From Pseudoneurospora amorphoporcata (Eukaryota; Ascomycota; Sordariomycetes; Sordariales; Sordariaceae): a stretch of 64,000 nt of DNA. The notes under the pieces are model-generated. The model ran no database searches and had not been told where the DNA came from. It was given only the letters and a program-made list of their open reading frames with translations. The translations under genes and the position numbers were made by a program. Every line of letters begins with the position of its first letter. Positions within the stretch are counted from its first letter, which is position 1. This document shows, piece after piece, positions 32,236 to 43,033 of this stretch. The stretch is taken from NCBI GenBank assembly GCA_033297205.1, contig MU859136.1:84171-148170 (forward strand), given 5' to 3'.

Positions 32236-34504
32236 GGTAGACGAGTATAAGGAGGGCTGGGATGTTTATCTTAGTTGAGTCAAGAGGATGGTGATGTTCT
32301 TAGGAGTGTAGTTCCTCTTCGGGGACCTATGCCATCATATACCTGTGTTCATCCCCATGTTGGTCCCCGAAGAGTACCTACATGCCACATGGCGACCTGG
32401 TCGCATTATTTGACAACGGCCGTAAGCTCATGGTATGGATTGTTCATTGTGTGATGCCGAACTGGGGTTTTCGTCCCTGTAGGAGCTAACTGATACCGAA
32501 ATGTAGACGGACCGGAGATTTTTGACGGCAGGCTCCAGATACGTACGGTGGCGTACCATCTAGGGAGAATGACAAGGGTATTGTGGGACAGCCGATCTGG
32601 ATATCACCCGTTGTGTTTTGCATGTTTGGCAAAAAGGGGTTGCCGAAGTGCAAAAAGTCGGGTTGTTGGGTCTGTTGTAGCGCGGCCAGGCCCTGGAGAG
32701 TAACGGGATATGTTAGCGGTTTCAGGAAAGCAAAGACGTGGGAGGAAAGATAGGCAGAGCAGACAGAGCGTACGTCCACAGAGAGCCAGTGACGACTTGA
32801 GGAACAGCACCTGGTAGGTAGATCAGTAATCTGGGCCTCAAGAACGGGCTCGGGAATTGCCGAGTGATTGGGTTGCAAATCAACGGTTGACGGAATGACG
32901 GGCTGATAGAACGTGGAAGCCACGGAGAGGAAAGGAATGGTCAAGAGTGAAAGCGAGGTTAAGGTTGCAGACGGTTACACGGGCGATCGGGTGCACCTGT
33001 CGCCTTGTAGATCGACGGTTGGATGTTGGCTGCGTTCACCCATCCGATCCGGCAGGTTGGCGCAGCTAACGATGCCTGTTCTCGATGGATTTGTAGTCCA
33101 AGGTTGCACACCCTCCCCCTGACAGGGACAACGTCCGAACGCCAAATTCCTTCTAGAAAACTTGCATGCATTCCTCTCGATATTACGTGCATGGAACCGG
33201 GGCTTCTTTGGGGGTCGGTGCAACCCTTGTCCTTGCCATCATTCACGGCATGGCCCATAAGGAGGCCGTTATACCTGACCCCAAGTATGTTTGCTTGTCC
33301 TGATCAAGACATTCGCACGTTTCAGCTCGCAGTTGTCCGTTGGGGGAAGGTCGCCAGACGGGAGAATCGATCAAGGACGGAGGTGAGGCCGGTAGGAAGA
33401 ATGGAGTCGCCGAGGAGATTGCTTGGTAGTAATATCTGCCAGAACACTATCATCAGCTGCGGCTCCGTGGGCAGTAATATCGACGATGCATGTTGGGGGG
33501 AACAGAGACGGTCCAAGAACCACGTGGTGAGTGTCGTCCACTGCTCTCGGTCTTGGGAGAACTTGCAATGACGGCTATGGCCGGGGTAGGTCGCAGGAGC
33601 TGCAGGGAGTCCAAAGTTGCGCTTTGCGAGTTGTCTCGATTGTTTGTTGGCTTCCCCTTGAAGGATGCCTGGACTGTTAGAATGCGGCGGCCACCGTGAC
33701 TTGTTGCGTTTCGGGTCTTTGTCGACGAGTAGTAATCAGGACGACAGCGTTTGGAGGACATTATTCAGCCGAGATCTACGAAGAGATGGAAGCGCGGGGG
33801 TTTAGCAGGATGGCAGATGACAACGTGGGAAAAAGAGACGGAACAACACCTACGTAACAGTGTAGAGATGGAAGATCTGAGTCGGCTTCAATCAAGTTGA
33901 ATTGAGCGGCATTTGTCTTTTCTTCTTTTTCTTCTTCTTTTTTTGCGGAGTGATCCGAGCACCACACAGCCCAGCATTTTCGGTTGGTGGCGGCGCGAAG
34001 AAGGAAACGAAAGAGCAAACGCATGGAACTTCAAGCTTCCATAAAAGCGGAAGGAACAAAGGGTACCTCTACAAGCCCCGGCTACGGACGGATGCTTCCA
34101 GGCAGCAGTGCATGTCCAAGACAGACAGACAGACGCGGCAGGAACACTCGACTCCAACATCTCCCGATCCAGAAAAACAACAACCCAACAACAATCAAAG
34201 TCTGCCGAAGCGGTACTGACCAGGCATCGACCGTTTCGCACCGTACAGTGTTGCCCAAGTAACGCGACAAAGAACCGATCGACTCTCCGACTTGTACAAA
34301 CATGCCCCCCAACAGCAAGTCAAACAAGTTCGACCGTTGTGTTTCAGATCCATCGATGGCTTTCGACGCCATCCTTTACTTCCGCTATTTGTTCCAGCAC
34401 CGCAGGCCATAACTAATCGCAAGATTTCTCCGACGTCCTCCGCATTCCTTTGCCCAAACCATCAGCTAACCTTCTCCTCGACAGACCGCCCTGAACAGAC
34501 CACT
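32236..34504. other. Intergenic with one weak gene candidate
   Basis: The minus strand at 32486-32970 could encode part of a secreted protein: a hydrophobic LTSLSLLTIPFLSVASTF segment and a likely 80-nt intron (GTACGC...CTAACATATCCC...CTCCAG). However, no ATG lies in frame before an upstream stop, so I do not call it a gene. Elsewhere only short, unremarkable frames occur, and a TTC/TTT-rich tract lies at 33915-33945. Confidence 0.35.
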
Positions 34505-35442
34505 TTAGTTGATCAATCCAAAAAACTTCAACATCACCTGTTCATTCGTCGGTGCCACATGCCCCACGCCTGCGCCCATATACCCAACCAGTTTGCTGCC
34601 ATCTCCATACACAATCTGTGTATACGCCTGGCTCGGGATGCCAGTGACATTCTTCGAGAATTCCACTCCCAAGACATTCGACCACTGCTTCAAGGCTTCC
34701 ATCGCACACCTCGGATACACCAGCGTGTCGGCGGCGCCATGGATAATCTGCATCCTTGGTCTGCGTCCCGTATATCCGGGGTAAGAATTCCTCACAAAGT
34801 TGCCCCATTCCTGCGGAGTGTGCTGCAGGCCCCTGGCGCAGGTCTGGTTGGATGAGAAAGGAGTAGCCGACTCGGCGCCTGCGAAGCAAGCGTGCGCAAC
34901 GCCCGAGTACGCAGCTCCGGCCTCGAACACCTCCGGGTAAGTGCCCGCGAGGACGTTAGTCATCATAGCGCCGGAAGAGGTGCCCATCACATAGACACGC
35001 GAAGCGTCGGCCTTGTATTTGGCAATGGTGTAGTTCACCATGGCAACGATGCCGAGGGAGTCGCCCCCGGCCCCATGCGTGAGAGAGGCAGAATCGTTAA
35101 CACCCCAACAGTTGGACATGTTGGGTGTTCCGGGGTAGATGAGGATGAAGCCGTTTTGGTCAGCGTAGGAGGGAAGGCGTGTGCCCGAGTACCAGGAAGG
35201 AGCGGTGCCGCCACAGCCGTGGAGCTGTCATTGCCTCGTTAGCACCGCGTTTTTCTGGAGAGGAGGGAAGTAGAGGTACTCACAGCTACAATGATGGCGG
35301 GCTTTGTGGCCAGCTTGTCAGGGACGTAGGTGTACATCTGGATCTTGGTTGGGTTACTGCCCCAGTTCGTCACCTGTTGCAGCGAGGCACAGAGGCCCGT
35401 GGCCGCGGTGACGGCGAGGCCAAAAAGTGTTTTGGCCAACAT
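34505..35442 (-). CDS. Acetylxylan esterase / feruloyl esterase-like, CE1 (PHB-depolymerase type)
   Basis: Two exons (35442-35284 and 35224-34505; donor GTGAGT, acceptor GACAG) encode 292 aa. The signal peptide is MLAKTLFGLAVTAATGLCA. The splice joins KPAIIVA to LHGCGGTAPSWYSG, reconstituting the oxyanion-hole region typical of CE1. The nucleophile serine is in YVMGTSSGAMMTNVLAGTYP. MQIIHGAADTLVYP supplies the catalytic Asp region and GAGVGHVAPTNE the His. The enzyme is secreted and deacetylates xylan during plant cell-wall breakdown. It lacks a carbohydrate-binding module. Two predicted N-glycosylation sites are visible (NDSAS, SNQT). Which ester it prefers cannot be read from sequence alone. 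Confidence 0.9.
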
Positions 35443-37085
35443 GGTGAAAAGGGTGAAGGAAGTAGTCGAGGTATTAGTAGATAATGATGGCTAACTGCTT
35501 GCTTTCCCCACATTCTCGATCCGAACTGGCATGGCGCCAGACCATTTATACTTCACTCATCATTGCGGCCACGAATCTAACATGGTCCTCCTCGACAACG
35601 TTTTCACGATTCGTGTGCATAAAACGCCTGGTCCAATCGAAGTGGCCGTCCAACAGCGAAACTCCCAACTAGGCAAACTCCGAAAACTCCGTAAGCGATG
35701 TTGGCCTCGTGTCAGGGAACGGGAATCTCGAGGTACATTCGGCAAAACAAGATACACGCACAGATGGCGGGTAAATGCCCTCGTCAACCCGTCACAACGT
35801 CGTATTTCCCCAACTGTGCAGTGTCGCCCAGATCTTGGTATGGTACCCCAGAGCGTCCAAATAACCTTTTGACTTTTCGGAGCCAAAGAGCCGCAGCTTC
35901 GGCAAGTGGTGTCGGTAATTGGGAATAGCCTCACCGTTGACACTCGTCTGTCATTGGCGTGGAAGCAGACTAGATGACTTCAGCCATGCTTCGTTTTAAT
36001 GCCAGTGCATTGAAGCAACACCTAATCCCCAAGAGGGGCTTGACGAGATGATCTGACCAAATCTCTAGCGCTGTATCTTCCGTCTTTCTCCTGTCATGGG
36101 GAGTACCTTTCCCCATTCCCTGGCTAGAAACTTCAGTGTCATGCTGGTAAATGTCATTCGTGGGGAAGGACACTCTGTTCCATTTGCCGCTGACTGTATC
36201 CGAAGTGACAGCGATGGGAGCCAGCAATTATCGAGCGTATCATCCATATGGATCGGTTTATTGTGGGTGAAATGCGGACCATCACATTTTGCAAGTCCGT
36301 GTATCCGGAAGGCGAGCTATCAACAGTTCCGGAGTAGATGTTACACACCCACATCTTGTTGAATCGACTGGCGTCGACTCCCTCCTGCACATTCACCGTC
36401 TGTTTTCATGATGGCAACTTGTCCCACTTTCATCTGGACTGTTGCACGCCCTTCGTCAAAGTTGCGGCCAATTCCAAGGTTCAAGATGAGTGTGCCTTCA
36501 AGAGTCTATGGAAGTGTTTGGACATGGACGCATCAACACCAACGGGGGTTCCGACATCGCCATGCAGGTCCAGTGACCAGGGACCTGTACCTATTCATAC
36601 TCTCAGCCAAATAGCCCTTTGACGTTATTCCTTGGTTGGTTTTGGCCAGCGCTTCGCCGACCGCGCCGTGCCAACATGGGGAACCCCTTGTTCCCTATTC
36701 CCAAGCTTTGAGCGACCAACTGGGAATTGTTGACTGCACTTTTTATACTTGCGCGGGTTTAACAATACCAGCAACGGCGACATCGAGGCGGAAGCTATAA
36801 GGGCGCTGGCAAGTTCGTAGTTTGTTGCGTTATTCTGTCCTGTCAGACACACTTGTTGCCATCCCTCATTCGTTGACCTTCGTTACTTCTTCTCGTCTTC
36901 TCGAAACACTTTTCTTGATCTGTTACAGTGCCTGAACTTGATTCCTCCGTATTTCTTTCAGCTGTTGTGCTGGCCGGATTGAACCATCTCAGTTGGCTAC
37001 TGGATAGCCCGAGACCTTGTCTCTGACCCCTGCGCAACAATGTTCCGTCAACCACTCCCATCAGCAATCTTGCCTTAAAGCGGAG
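35443..37085. other. Intergenic, no supported gene
   Basis: About 1.6 kb between the esterase and the secreted-protein gene. No frame shows coding character or splice support. Confidence 0.45.
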
Positions 37086-37850
37086 ATGTCTCTCCCGTGT
37101 CGTACCTTCCTTTCCTTCCTCCGCATAGGACAGGCCTTCCTCTCAGCCTTGACCTTGAGCTTGCCTTCCACAGCAATCGCCCTTCCCGCACCAGAACCCG
37201 GTTCCGTAATCGGATCCCTTCCATCGGCTGTCTCCCAGGTCGCGAAAGATCTTAACGGACGCGATCACCACGGTCCGACCAACACAACTGGGGGCGGCGC
37301 TTGCTTCAAAACGGCATACCCATCTCTCTCCGCCTCCCCCGACAAGCAGGTCCCGTACATCATGTCCCTCGTATGCCCCGAACACGGACTCGTAAACGGC
37401 ACAGATATAGCTTTCATCATCCCCAAGGACGCCATCGGTGTCGGTGCTTGCACCCTTTTCTTTGCTCTCCCCCCGCCGTCGGCGAACGTAACCGGTAAAG
37501 CTAGAATTGATATCCGGTCCATCGACGGACCTGCGCCAGGGGGTTTGGCTGGGACATTTTCTATTCCCGAGGCAGGAGCAGGGCCTGGAAATGGGACCAC
37601 GGCGTCCAAGAAGAACAAGAGACACAACGGAGAGCAACACGGGGATACCGATAAACCGGAGGGAAACGCGCAGGATCAATGTGGTGATAAATGTGGAAAG
37701 GCAAGGGACATCAATAGCTTTCCGTGCAGAGAGAAGATGGCGTTTAGCTTGTCGGTCAATAATGATGATGGGAAATACAAGAACGGGAATGAAGTGAGCT
37801 TTTTGGAGGGAGAGGGGAGTGGGTTTTGGATTAGGTATGGGTGCCGATGA
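37086..37850 (+). CDS. Secreted protein of unknown function, 254 aa
   Basis: Single exon from the ATG at 37086; the open frame upstream has no ATG. A hydrophobic stretch (RIGQAFLSALTLSLPSTAIA) shortly after the start acts as signal peptide. The mature part has a compact domain (about residues 75-165: CFKTAYPSLSASPDKQVPYI, ... GVGACTLFFALPPP), a lysine-rich hydrophilic insert (KKNKRHNGEQHGDTDKPEGN) and a C-terminal segment with four more cysteines (CGDKCGK...FPCRE...RYGCR). Paired cysteines and the all-beta look suggest an extracellular fold, perhaps of the But2 type found in many ascomycete secreted proteins. That assignment is a guess. No catalytic motif is seen. Confidence 0.75.
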   Translation: MSLPCRTFLSFLRIGQAFLSALTLSLPSTAIALPAPEPGSVIGSLPSAVSQVAKDLNGRDHHGPTNTTGGGACFKTAYPSLSASPDKQVPYIMSLVCPEHGLVNGTDIAFIIPKDAIGVGACTLFFALPPPSANVTGKARIDIRSIDGPAPGGLAGTFSIPEAGAGPGNGTTASKKNKRHNGEQHGDTDKPEGNAQDQCGDKCGKARDINSFPCREKMAFSLSVNNDDGKYKNGNEVSFLEGEGSGFWIRYGCR

Positions 37851-38140
37851 TTCGTTGTGAACTCTACTGGCCCTGAGAGGATGCAGTCATTCGGAATGTG
37901 GTACGTGGGTGTTGACTGGTTCCCCGGAGCAGCTGTGTCCTGTGTAATGGCCGGAGGAATGAGGGTGAGGAGACGAGACACTAGTGATCATGACCGGAAG
38001 GCGGGTGCTGGACACTTCGGTAGCTAGAAGTAATGAAGGGAAAGATCGAGTGTTGGTGGAATTGAACTGATTCGTGATGTCGTGGCCTACATGAGATGCA
38101 TTTTCAGTGCAATCCTAACCCTCGACCATCCAACCTGGCG

Positions 38141-38617
38141 TCAGCGATATTGCGGAAGTACTCCTAGCTTGAAGACAGAGGGACGCAGTCGGTAAAGCCG
38201 TTGATGGATGCCGTTGCTATGGGACCAACTATTGGTCCTTTCTCCTTTGAGTATTGAGTACTCCGATATGGCATCGATGGTTGGGAAGGTGAAGGACGCA
38301 AGTTCGGCTTGGGCCATCGTCCATTGCGACATGGTGTGTTCTTGCGTTTTGACCAGCCACCAGTACTGCCCGGCGGAGAAGCGGTCGGCTAGCGTGACGG
38401 AAGAGTGCAGCAGCTTTTCGATGTGGGATTTGAGGGCATCTTTGCTTATGAGCGAGAATATGAATCGTTCGAGACGGATGCGCATTGGGTCGTTGTCTTT
38501 CCAGTCATCGTAGGAATTCCACCGGTCGAAGGGACGTTGTTTCTTGGGATGTTCGTGTGGAAGAGGGATGACGGAAGTGGACTTGTCAAGTCGGGGATTA
38601 TCACGAAGGAAAGCCAT
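38141..38617 (-). CDS. Hypothetical protein, 158 aa
   Basis: Uninterrupted frame from the ATG at 38617 to TGA. Codon use (many C-ending codons) and composition are protein-like: charged and aromatic, with RPFDRWNSYDDWKDNDPMRI, LISKDALKSHIEKLLHSS and FSAGQYWWLVKTQEHTMSQW, predicting mostly helices. There is no signal peptide or transmembrane segment. I recognise no domain. The single-exon model is simple; an additional 5' exon cannot be excluded because the frame remains open upstream. Confidence 0.55.
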   Translation of the reverse strand: MAFLRDNPRLDKSTSVIPLPHEHPKKQRPFDRWNSYDDWKDNDPMRIRLERFIFSLISKDALKSHIEKLLHSSVTLADRFSAGQYWWLVKTQEHTMSQWTMAQAELASFTFPTIDAISEYSILKGERTNSWSHSNGIHQRLYRLRPSVFKLGVLPQYR

Positions 38618-38877
38618 GGTGGTGGTGACCACTTACACGGGGCCAGGCAGCAGGATCAGGTGGCGAAACTGAATTAGCGTGTTGCTGATGCCAGAATCTG
38701 TTACTTCACAGCAAAGTTCTGTTGAGAATGGCTTGATCTTTGTATCTGAAGTTCGATCTATGTCCGTTTGGTGTTTTTTTTTTTGGTTTGAGAGTGACGG
38801 AATCAGAGGGGCGTAAGCATAAGGGGGAGTGCATGTGATGTTTACAACCACAAGTCCTACAACATGATGTAACCCGT

Positions 38878-39274
38878 CTCCCCGCCCACGAAATAAATGG
38901 CCCCGCAAAATGACCACTACCAAACTTCCAACATCAACAACAGGGCGAAATGACCACCAAAATGAATGATTCTTATTGCTATCTAATGCCCAGTCATTGC
39001 TCCTTCTAATTCTATACAATCCTTAAGGATTTGGGTATTGAATCGATCCAGGAATTGATTCTTTCTTGGGTTAAGGCCGCCCATCCTTCTTCAACTAGTT
39101 CTTTGACGATTGTGTCATCTCAACACGGCCTTTTCCGGAGGTATTGCTTTGGGGATTGCCATGCATTAGATAGCAATAAGAATCATTCATTTTGGTGGTC
39201 ATTTCGCCCTGTTGTTGATGTTGGAAGTTTGGTGGTGGTCATTTTGCGGGGCCATTTATTTCGTGGGCGGGGAG
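38878..39274. repeat. 112-bp near-perfect inverted repeat with 173-bp spacer
   Basis: The arm at 38878-38989 and the arm at 39163-39274 are reverse complements with one mismatch seen (ACTACC against ACCACC). Both strands therefore encode the same short peptide segment (SNKNHSFWWSFRP), which is an artefact. The spacer has no repeat or gene. It could be a foldback element or a recent inverted duplication. Confidence 0.9.
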
Positions 39275-39504
39275 CCCGTCTACCATTGCTTTTGCGCGCA
39301 ATCCCACGGCTTTGCGACCACCAAACGTCTTATCTTGGAATATCAACCCGACTCGAACCAGATATTACCATAACGACGCACTTATTGGGCTCTAGGGGTT
39401 GGTCCGACGCAGTGTCATGTCGTGCGGTATGGTTGTGCGAGACCATCATTGCTTGTGGTATCGCAGATAAAAAAAGGCAAATGGAGTGATAGTTCCTAAC
39501 GAGC

Positions 39505-39590
39505 GGTTGTATAGTGTAGCGGTTATCACTCCGGATTCTGAATCGCCTCAGAACATTCCGGCAACCCCGGTTCGATTCCGGGTACGACCT
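39505..39590 (+). tRNA. tRNA-Gln(CTG), 14-nt intron
   Basis: Acceptor stem GGTTGTA/TACGACC, T arm CCCGG-TTCGATT-CCGGG, anticodon CTG at 39538-39540. The intron at 39542-39555 (ATCGCCTCAGAACA) lies at the canonical site after position 37. Discriminator T, then CTTTTT terminator. Confidence 0.95.
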
Positions 39591-39693
39591 CTTTTTGAAC
39601 TTTTTTTGGTCTCTTTTTCTCGTTGGCGTCGCCAAGCTTGAGGCTTTTTTCTTAAGCCAAGATTTTTGCTGCCGCACAACAAGTCAATAACAA

Positions 39694-39778
39694 GGTTGTA
39701 TAGTGTAGCGGTTATCACTCCGGATTCTGATTCACATTGGACATTCCGGCAACCCCGGTTCGATTCCGGGTACGACCT
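39694..39778 (+). tRNA. tRNA-Gln(CTG), 13-nt intron
   Basis: Same mature sequence as the copy at 39505 but a different intron (TTCACATTGGACA, 39731-39743) at the canonical site. A TTTT terminator follows at about 39782. Confidence 0.95.
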
Positions 39779-40088
39779 GATCTTTTGCGATTTATGTTCC
39801 TAACGAATTTTTTTTTTTTTTTTTTTTTTCCTGCTTCCAGCAACAGCGAAGTTCATGGAAAGCATCATCACTCAAGATAGGATGACACACAATTCCGCGA
39901 GTGCGAATGAGGTACCTATCATGATGTGGGCAACAGGAAGGACATGATGAGAGGAAGATGCATCAACACTCTTTGCTGCAGGGAACGGAATTTACAGATC
40001 CAATCGTGCCTTCTCAACACTCATCTTGGAATTAAACAGCACACTTGACATCTTTCCCAGGACATTAGCAACAAAAAGAGAATCAGGC

Positions 40089-40155
40089 CAGCTACTCGTC
40101 AGGGCTCGAAGCCATTAAGAGGACAGGCGATTCGAGCCCTGAGGAGTAACAAGCT
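40089..40155. repeat. Dispersed palindromic hairpin repeat, copy 2
   Basis: AGGGCTCGAAGCC and GGCGATTCGAGCCCT arms, extended outward by CAGCT...ACTCGTC / GAGGAGT...AGCTG. Same family as the copies at 26236 and 61797. It sits 28 bp beyond the 3' end of the minus-strand tRNA-Gln gene. Confidence 0.65.
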
Positions 40156-40182
40156 GAAGCTGGAAAAAAAGGAAAAAAAGAC

Positions 40183-40267
40183 AGGTCGTACCCGGAATCG
40201 AACCGGGGTTGCCGGAATGGTCTGAAGACATCAGAATCCGGAGTGATAACCGCTACACTATACAACC
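40183..40267 (-). tRNA. tRNA-Gln(CTG), 13-nt intron, inverted copy
   Basis: Identical mature sequence on the minus strand, with a third distinct intron (TGTCTTCAGACCA, 40218-40230) after position 37. Downstream on the minus strand are two T7 runs serving as terminator. Confidence 0.95.
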
Positions 40268-43033
40268 TTCACAAGCGGGTGGTGATTATTCATTGTTGAG
40301 CTGCGTGCTGGGAGTGCGCCTTCATCAACCCATGTATGCCCTAATCAAGGTGGAGATCGGGCATGTGGTGGACTTGTGCTTCGGACGGGACCCTGGGTAA
40401 CGCACGATGAGGCCGAACGGGATGGCCCGCTCCGGATGGCCGAGACTCCACAGGGGTTCAAGCTGAGGATCGTCATGGGCAAAGCTATCGCAACGGGAAT
40501 GCTTTGGCTGTCATCCCTTCTTTTAGCTTTGACTATCCGTCCGTTCCCAGATCCGATGGAGGCTGGAGGCGCCACTAAGGCCTGGAACAGAAGCCACGGG
40601 TATACCCTCCCGAGCGGCCCGCGGGGGGTTCTCGAAGCCGGCACGGGTTGATCATGTCTCTCATATTCAATGGATGGAAAATTTGTCTCTTGGAACGACC
40701 CGGAGGAGGTCACATGGCAGTTTTGCGCTGGTATGCGTGCGACTGTGACACAGGCTTGGCAGTGGTTCTTCAGCTCCTGGGACTCGGAACGAACGGGACT
40801 GTGTTTCATGTTTTCGTGACGGCGTAAGTAGGTAGAGTCGTCGAGTATCAATGGTATTGGCCACCACGCCGTAGCTAGCCACATATTCTCGGTCGGCCGT
40901 GGTTGTGAACAGGTTGTGAACAGGTTGTCGAGGTAGACGAAAGGTGTGCCCGGCCTGGAAAGCAACTGTTGGAACGCGACGTCGGGCCAATACATATGCT
41001 TTAGCAACAGCAATCTGTTTAAGCCAGCGTTGATGTCAGCATTTGCTCAGCCATAACCGAATATCTCTAGGGAGAGGCATTGAGTCGAGTGGAAGTGGTC
41101 GGATTGCAGGTTGGTAGTCGCCAATCCCTTGCACTCGGGACGCGGATCACGGTTGATGCCCATGGTCGAGCCTCGTGCCCAGGGGGAAGACGTTACGATT
41201 TGTGACTGGAGATTGAGCTTCTGGGCTGAAGGTACAGTAGCGAATGTTGGAGGAAGGGAAAGACGGTGGGAAGGACAAGAGAACAAACGAATTGCAATCG
41301 ACAGGAGAGCAAGTGAAACAGTGACGAACAGACAGGGCGAGCACTTCCAGTTTGGGAAGGGCAACGGCAAGGCAGTGACTGGTCGGAACAGGTGGGGGGT
41401 GTCAATCATGTGCGACAGGGGCACGATAAGCGGAAGAGCCACTGTAAAATGCGCATCAGCCAGGAACCAACGCCAAGGAACTGCGAAGCTGTGGAGACAC
41501 ATTTCGAGAAAGCACAGCACGGACCCCTTCTCTCATTCTTGTGATGGACCATGGGGAAAAGGGGATAGTCGTTGTTGTTGTTGTTGCTGACATTTCGAGA
41601 ATGAGATAGAAGGGTCTTGGAATTGCTACCTAGTCTAGTGTCCTGTGGTATCAGATCTTCATCTTGGGCTGATCGGGTGCTTGGTACATCCATCCTGGTC
41701 TCGGGCGCCAGTCTTGGAGGACTTTGTTGGATAAGGAAGGAAAAGGACTGATGAGGGAGGGATGGATGTGCCGAGATTCGACTAATTGGGCCCTACCGTG
41801 GAGCTTGATATTTCATACCTAGTAGCGGTTTGGACGGCAAGCCACGTTGGATGGTGGTAGTGCTAGAGAGTTGGGCTTTTCTGTCCACGATATTCTTGAC
41901 CAAGCAGATGACCAAATGCAAATTTGAATGTGTTTAGGTACCTACCTAGATATCCCATCGTGGCTGTGGTTCTCTAGAGCCCAAGTGGAAGGCAGGGACC
42001 ACGGGGAGGTACCGTTACAGTATTGCCCTACATGATTGCTTTTTCCGAGTCAATGAATTTCCCACATCCCGTCATGCTTCACAAGCCAGGGGCTGCTGTC
42101 ACCATGATCGGATGAACCTACCCAGTCAAAGTCAAGACGACATGCGCCAAAGAAGCAGTCACAACATTGACAGTTCTCGTCACCTTTCAGCTTGTCCGAC
42201 CTGCTGTGTTAGGTTTGTGTACCTAGAGGTAATGTAATGGTTAAACCCCTTTCGTGACCCCTGTCGCCAATCTGGACCTCCAGTGGACTTTTAGTGCTTT
42301 TAGCGCATTGCGGTAAAATTGGGTGCGTGAGGTGGCCGGGCACCTCTGCGGCACCACTCACGAATCGTTCCTTGTGGGCAGCTTCACGCAGCAATTGAGA
42401 AGGAAAGTCCACGGCAGTCGCTCATTCAGTTCTCAACAGTTCCAACCCACGAAACCCACGACTCGACGACGAGCCCACGTCCAAGCTCCTGTCCTCAGCA
42501 CACCCAGGACCCTCGATCCCCGACCGAATACGCTCGCTTCCTTCGTTCTACAGAGAGACCTTGGCCCGTCTCCTTTCACACACGTTCATCAGATTGGATC
42601 CCAGACAGGAGGGACCCAGCTGAGAGCAGCCGCAGGTCCGGACGAACCATTCAGTCACTGATTCTCTCGGTGTAATCACGAAACCCCTCGGCTTACGTAG
42701 CTGACCTCTCGAGTCCATCTAGATTTCCTATCTCTTAATCGTAAACCCTAATATCGGACACGGCTCAGTCCCAACACCTTCGTTACAAAACACCTCGCAC
42801 ACGACCGCTGTATCGAGACGAACACCGACCGACCGACCGACCGATCGACCAACCGAGTCAGTCTCTACTAGGAGAAGCTGAGCTGAGCTGAGCTCCAGTT
42901 CCTAGGTAGCTCAACGTACCCACGACGGTGACGGCGACACCAACAGCTACCTAGGTATCCTCTGGTCGCAGCATCCACCACTCACCAGATAATTCCACAC
43001 ATAGATGCCTTTTACTTGGCCAACACAGTCAAG
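40268..43033. other. Intergenic and leader of the DOCK gene
   Basis: No supported gene. Frames such as 40345-40995 (-) lack a recognisable domain. The last 250 bases form a CT-rich leader with (ACCG)n at about 42824-42843 and (GAGCT)n at about 42877-42893. Confidence 0.45.

Noticed and set aside
32486..32944. Secreted-protein-like minus-strand frame with a plausible intron
   Set aside because: No ATG in frame before an upstream stop, and I could not find a supported first exon.
38640..39490. Two ORFs on opposite strands encoding the same peptide block
   Set aside because: Produced by the 112-bp inverted repeat, not by duplicated genes.
40345..41013. 222-codon minus-strand frame
   Set aside because: It opens without an ATG, has no domain and no typical composition; kept as intergenic.
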